A stretch of 64,000 nucleotides of DNA from the NCBI GenBank assembly GCA_045128635.1, contig JBGVRS010000052.1, positions 16,658 through 80,657 of the forward strand. The letters are read 5' to 3'. Shown here piece by piece: positions 61,179 to 64,000 of the stretch. Made by a program: the position numbers and the translations under genes. The stretch's first letter is position 1, and the number at the start of each line of letters is the position of its first letter. The notes under the pieces were generated by a model, which saw only the letters and a program-made list of their open reading frames with translations, had not been told where the DNA came from and ran no database searches. The stretch comes from HGM12587 sp045128635. GTDB lineage: Bacteria > Bacillota > Clostridia > Lachnospirales > Lachnospiraceae.

Positions 61179-62787
61179 ACAAAAAATTAAAGAGCTGCAT
61201 ATAGAAAGGAATGTTATTCTGTTAGCCATAATTGCAGTATTGCTATTTATATTAAAAATAGTGATATTATACATGTTAGGGATAAAAGATTCAATGCTTC
61301 GAGCGTACATCAATTTTTTAATTTCAATGGGATTATATATTTTTTGGATATGGTTAGCAATTTGTGTGGTTCGAAACAGTATATACTATTACAAAACAGG
61401 AAGAGTATATGACAATGACAAGGATGATTATAAAAGAGATTTTTTTGAACTGACAGACTATTTTCAGAACTCAGAACCTCACAAAATGGATATTACTGAA
61501 TTTAAAGAACAACCATGGTATAAAACTCGAGGAATCGTACTTGGAACTGTGAAGAACAGATTGGTAGCGATTCCGGCGAATAGTGAATGCAATATTGCTG
61601 TTTTCGGACCTCCGGGATCAGGAAAAACAAGCGGTATAGCAATTACAAATGCCATGACATTTCCTGGATCAGTTCTTGCAGTGGACATCAAAGGTGATTT
61701 ATATAACTATGTTTCTCAAAACAGTTATCGTTATATTGTGCGATTTTGTCCGGATCATCCGAATGCATTGGAAGAAAGTTTCCATTTTGATCCATTTTCC
61801 GGAATTGAGGAAATGACTGTCACAGAGAAAAAACTTTATTTAGAATCAATGGCAACGATTCTGATCCCAGAAGAAACAGGAAGTGATGGATATTATTTTT
61901 CAAGCAGAGCAAGGAAGATGTTTCAAGGTATTACACATTTGATGCTATACCAAAATCCAAATGTTTCTTTTCCTGATGTGGTAAGGGCTATCCTTAATGG
62001 AAATCCGTTTGATTGGGTAAGAAAAGCGTTGGATTCAGATTGTATTGCAGCCAAAGAACAGATTGCAAGTTTCTACGGAAATAATGAAAAGAATGTAAGT
62101 GCAGTATATGATACTTTGACCACTGCAATGGTACATTTTTCAAATCCTGTATTAAATGAACTTTTGAAAAAATCTTCAAAATGTATTTCAAAAGATCTTC
62201 TTGAAGCAGGATGTGATATTTATCTTCAGATATCTCAGGAACATTTGGAATCGTATGCACCACTGTTTACACTCATTATTCAAACATTTTGTACCGCGTT
62301 TACAAAAAGGCCGGATCGTTCTACTGGTATAACTACAACTCCAATCTTAATGCTGATGGATGAATTCCCACAATTGACATTTTCATATGAAATGATTAAT
62401 ACAAATCTTTCAACATTGAGATCTAAAAATATTATCAGTTTGATTATTCAGCAAAATGTTTCACAGTTAGAATATCGTTATAAACCGATAGGTTCAAGAT
62501 CCATTATGGGGAATTGTAATGTACAGTTGATATTAGGTTCCAATGATATGGCTACTTCATCGATGTTTAGTGATATATGCGGTTATAAGCGAGTACTTAA
62601 AAAGAGTAATAGTGAAACTTATGCCAGTGAACGTTCTCGAGGAACATCGACACAGGAGGATAGTGAAAAAGTATTTCCACCGGAATACTTTGGGGACTTG
62701 CCGTATAGAAATAAACTTATACTTTACATGAAAGGAAAATATCTGGAGTGTGATAAATTAAATTGCTATAGTAGTGATATAACTTAG
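61168..62787 (+). CDS. VirD4/TraG-type conjugative coupling protein
   Basis: ATG 61168 (MIDKQKIKELHIERNVILL) follows AGGGGGACGG. The 539-residue ATPase has two N-terminal membrane segments (about 17-37 and 49-70), Walker A GPPGSGKTSGIAITNAM, VLAVDIKGDLYNYVSQNS, and Walker B ILMLMDEFPQLTFSYEM, followed by the QQNVSQLEYRYK motif and GNCNVQLILGSNDMATS. It brings the relaxase-DNA complex to the transfer channel. No channel genes are seen in this window. Confidence 0.9.
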   Translation: MIDKQKIKELHIERNVILLAIIAVLLFILKIVILYMLGIKDSMLRAYINFLISMGLYIFWIWLAICVVRNSIYYYKTGRVYDNDKDDYKRDFFELTDYFQNSEPHKMDITEFKEQPWYKTRGIVLGTVKNRLVAIPANSECNIAVFGPPGSGKTSGIAITNAMTFPGSVLAVDIKGDLYNYVSQNSYRYIVRFCPDHPNALEESFHFDPFSGIEEMTVTEKKLYLESMATILIPEETGSDGYYFSSRARKMFQGITHLMLYQNPNVSFPDVVRAILNGNPFDWVRKALDSDCIAAKEQIASFYGNNEKNVSAVYDTLTTAMVHFSNPVLNELLKKSSKCISKDLLEAGCDIYLQISQEHLESYAPLFTLIIQTFCTAFTKRPDRSTGITTTPILMLMDEFPQLTFSYEMINTNLSTLRSKNIISLIIQQNVSQLEYRYKPIGSRSIMGNCNVQLILGSNDMATSSMFSDICGYKRVLKKSNSETYASERSRGTSTQEDSEKVFPPEYFGDLPYRNKLILYMKGKYLECDKLNCYSSDIT

Positions 62788-62808
62788 GAACTATTGGCAG
62801 GTGATTCT

Positions 62809-63412
62809 ATGATTTACATAATCGGAGATTGTCATGGCGATTTTAAGCGCTTTAATAAAAAGAATTTTCCAGAACAACTGGAAATGACAAAAGATGATTT
62901 CGTTATCATATGAGGTGATTTTGGCGGTAAAATTCAACGTATTAGACCAAGTATTATTCATTTGATGCGTGGGCAGGTATATCTTATTGATGGAAAGAAA
63001 GTATTTTCTTTTGGTGGAGCAAGCAGTCAGGATATCAGAGATGGTATTCTTGAGATAGACGATCCGTTATATAAAGAAAAAGGAATTGGATAGGGAATAC
63101 CGGTCCTATAGAGTGAATCATTTGAGCTGGTGGGAGCGTGAACTGCCTTCAGCAGAAGAAATGAAAGAAGGAAAAATGAATCTGCAGGAGCACAACAATG
63201 AAGTAGATTTTATGGTGACTCATTGTTGTGCTGCCAGCACACAGATACTAATTAATCCAACTTATGGAAAGCCTGATTATTTAGCGAAATATTTTGAAGA
63301 ACTTCGTCAGATGGTGAAGTTTAAAAAGTGGTTTTTTGGTCATTACCATGAAAATAGAAATATTACTGCGGAAGAGATCTTAATCTATAAACGGATTATA
63401 AGAATAAGTTGA
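62809..63412 (+). pseudogene. Decayed metallophosphoesterase gene
   Basis: From ATG 62809 the frame reads MIYIIGDCHGDFKRFNKKNF, a metallophosphoesterase start, then meets TGA at 62911-62913 where the family has Cys/Trp (VII*GDFGG). After GDFGG the sequence jumps to RIRPSIIHLMRGQVYLIDGK, so the section expected to hold the GNH(E/D) metal motif is missing. A third lesion is a one-base loss in an A-run near 63080-63084, after which YRVNHLSWWERELPS and DFMVTHCC continue in another frame to 63412. Three independent lesions show it is dead. Confidence 0.85.
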
Positions 63413-63428
63413 CGAAGGAATATTTGAT

Positions 63429-63692
63429 ATGAGGTATGAAGATTTTGAATCTAAGAAGGAGTATTTGACTCACGTAAAAACTGTATTCTATAAAAAAGGC
63501 ATGAAATGTATGATGCTATCGGTAGCAGTGCTTGTGCTGCTTTTTGCAATAAGAGTAGATACAGTTAAAACGGTAAGTGGCATTCCGGAAAATATATTCT
63601 GGATTTTACAAAAAATAATTACAGGGTATTTTGTTTTGGGTGCAGTAGGTTATTTATTTTCATTTTTTATTAAAGTGGATTCGGAAACATAA
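63429..63692 (+). CDS. Small membrane protein of unknown function (87 aa)
   Basis: The 87-residue protein has a charged N-terminus (MRYEDFESKKEYLTHVKTVF) and two membrane segments (about 24-42 MKCMMLSVAVLVLLFAIRV and 58-80 FWILQKIITGYFVLGAVGYL). GAAGGAATATTTGAT is a modest ribosome binding site. It is the last identifiable gene of the element in this window. No motif recognised. Confidence 0.6.
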   Translation: MRYEDFESKKEYLTHVKTVFYKKGMKCMMLSVAVLVLLFAIRVDTVKTVSGIPENIFWILQKIITGYFVLGAVGYLFSFFIKVDSET

Positions 63693-63805
63693 AAAATATA
63701 GTAGAAAATACAAATACAAAGAGTAAACTTTCAACTTTGTGAAGAGTTGGAAGCATAGAAGAATTTGAAGTTTCCTACGAATTAACAGTTTGTTCATAAA
63801 TCAAT

Positions 63806-63845
63806 AATGCGCATTGATTTGAAAATGATCAATGCGCATTTTTAT
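63806..63845 (+). terminator. Intrinsic terminator
   Basis: AATGCGCATTGAT (63806-63818) pairs perfectly with ATCAATGCGCATT (63828-63840) over a 9-base loop, followed by further Ts. Confidence 0.85.
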
Positions 63846-63876
63846 GCTATAATGAATGTAAAATTGATTAGAAACC

Positions 63877-63957
63877 AATCGAAGTTGGTGTAAACGATAA
63901 AGCAGCTTACAACATTTAATAAACTGCCCTATCGTTTACATCAATTTCGATTTTTCT
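63877..63957 (+). repeat. 23-bp inverted repeat at the right edge
   Basis: The arms 63877-63899 and 63930-63952 are complementary over 23 bp, with 2 positions that differ in DNA but form G-U pairs in RNA. The loop is 30 bases. The second arm is followed by TTTC. The wobble pairs suggest selection at the RNA level, although a DNA role is possible. Confidence 0.75.
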
Positions 63958-64000
63958 ATAGTGAACAAAGTCGCGTCACCGGAGCCGGTATGTATGGATT

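Larger units (their letters stand above)
63693..64000 (+). other. Non-coding, hairpin-rich right end of the window
   Basis: No gene is seen. Three hairpins follow in line: CTTTCAACT/AGTTGGAAG (63728-63753 region), the terminator at 63806-63843 and the 23-bp inverted repeat at 63877-63952. Downstream transcription or coding cannot be judged because the window ends. Confidence 0.5.

Noticed and set aside
62911..62913. In-frame TGA as a possible selenocysteine codon in the metallophosphoesterase
   Set aside because: The family has an ordinary residue here, no SECIS-like hairpin is visible directly downstream, and the gene also has an internal deletion and a frameshift.
1..64000. CRISPR array, rRNA operon, prophage or complete insertion sequence
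   Set aside because: No regularly spaced direct repeats, rRNA signature, phage structural genes or transposase were seen.

Overview
The window looks like the chromosome of a low-GC, Gram-positive, spore-forming anaerobe of the class Clostridia, most likely a gut Lachnospiraceae. The signs are AGGAGG-type ribosome binding sites, TTGACA/TATAAT promoters, spoVG and spoVT, a SleB-like cell wall hydrolase, an S-box riboswitch, a glgC-glgD pair, meso-diaminopimelate dehydrogenase and a sensory-type [FeFe]-hydrogenase cassette. The species cannot be named from the sequence alone.

Layout. Positions 1-10.1 kb hold a truncated MATE transporter and an HD hydrolase (minus strand), a methyltransferase, a large membrane-anchored protein of unknown function, an M29 aminopeptidase, a TSCPD protein, a HAD phosphatase, sfsA-mutY and a glycosyltransferase. 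At 10.2-13.6 kb a SAM-I riboswitch controls metK, followed by a two-component system. At 13.7-17.7 kb an operon joins a FecCD-type ABC importer to a siroheme-synthase-like dehydrogenase and a half-size siroheme sulfite/nitrite reductase-like protein. At 17.8-22.5 kb, on the minus strand, lie prs, a DnaI/DnaC-like helicase loader, dnaD and murC, with an array of DnaA boxes upstream of dnaD. At 22.6-34.9 kb are glycogen synthesis genes (glgC, glgD), spoVG, an aldose epimerase, pth, mfd, a PrsA-like lipoprotein, an alpha-glucosidase, a PAP2 protein and ddh. At 35.0-38.8 kb a thioredoxin-like [2Fe-2S] protein, an [FeFe]-hydrogenase-PAS sensor and a SpoIIE-like phosphatase form a sensory hydrogenase cassette, followed by spoVT. 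Two related hairpins, 15 bp each, bracket that cassette. At 38.9-56.6 kb is housekeeping: nicotinate phosphoribosyltransferase, tRNA-Gln(CUG), YitT, acyl-ACP thioesterase, cvfB, dnaE, pfkA, an RNA methyltransferase, SleB-like hydrolase, argF, birA, dusB, greA and lysS.

From about 56.6 kb to the right edge the content changes to a plasmid-like integrated or conjugative element: two small DUF6462-like DNA-binding proteins, ParA, ParB, a RepA_N-type initiator, a MobV-type relaxase, a VirD4/TraG coupling protein, a decayed metallophosphoesterase gene and a small membrane protein. Its coding sequences look more AT-rich, with less regular codon use than lysS/greA. A 24-bp-period iteron array lies inside the repA coding sequence and is a good candidate replication origin. 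No integrase is seen, so the element probably continues beyond the window.

The observations most worth following are the paired hairpin motif around the hydrogenase sensor cassette, the DnaA-box array in front of the helicase-loader operon, the importer/siroheme operon with its unassigned structured leader, and the in-gene origin of the mobile element.
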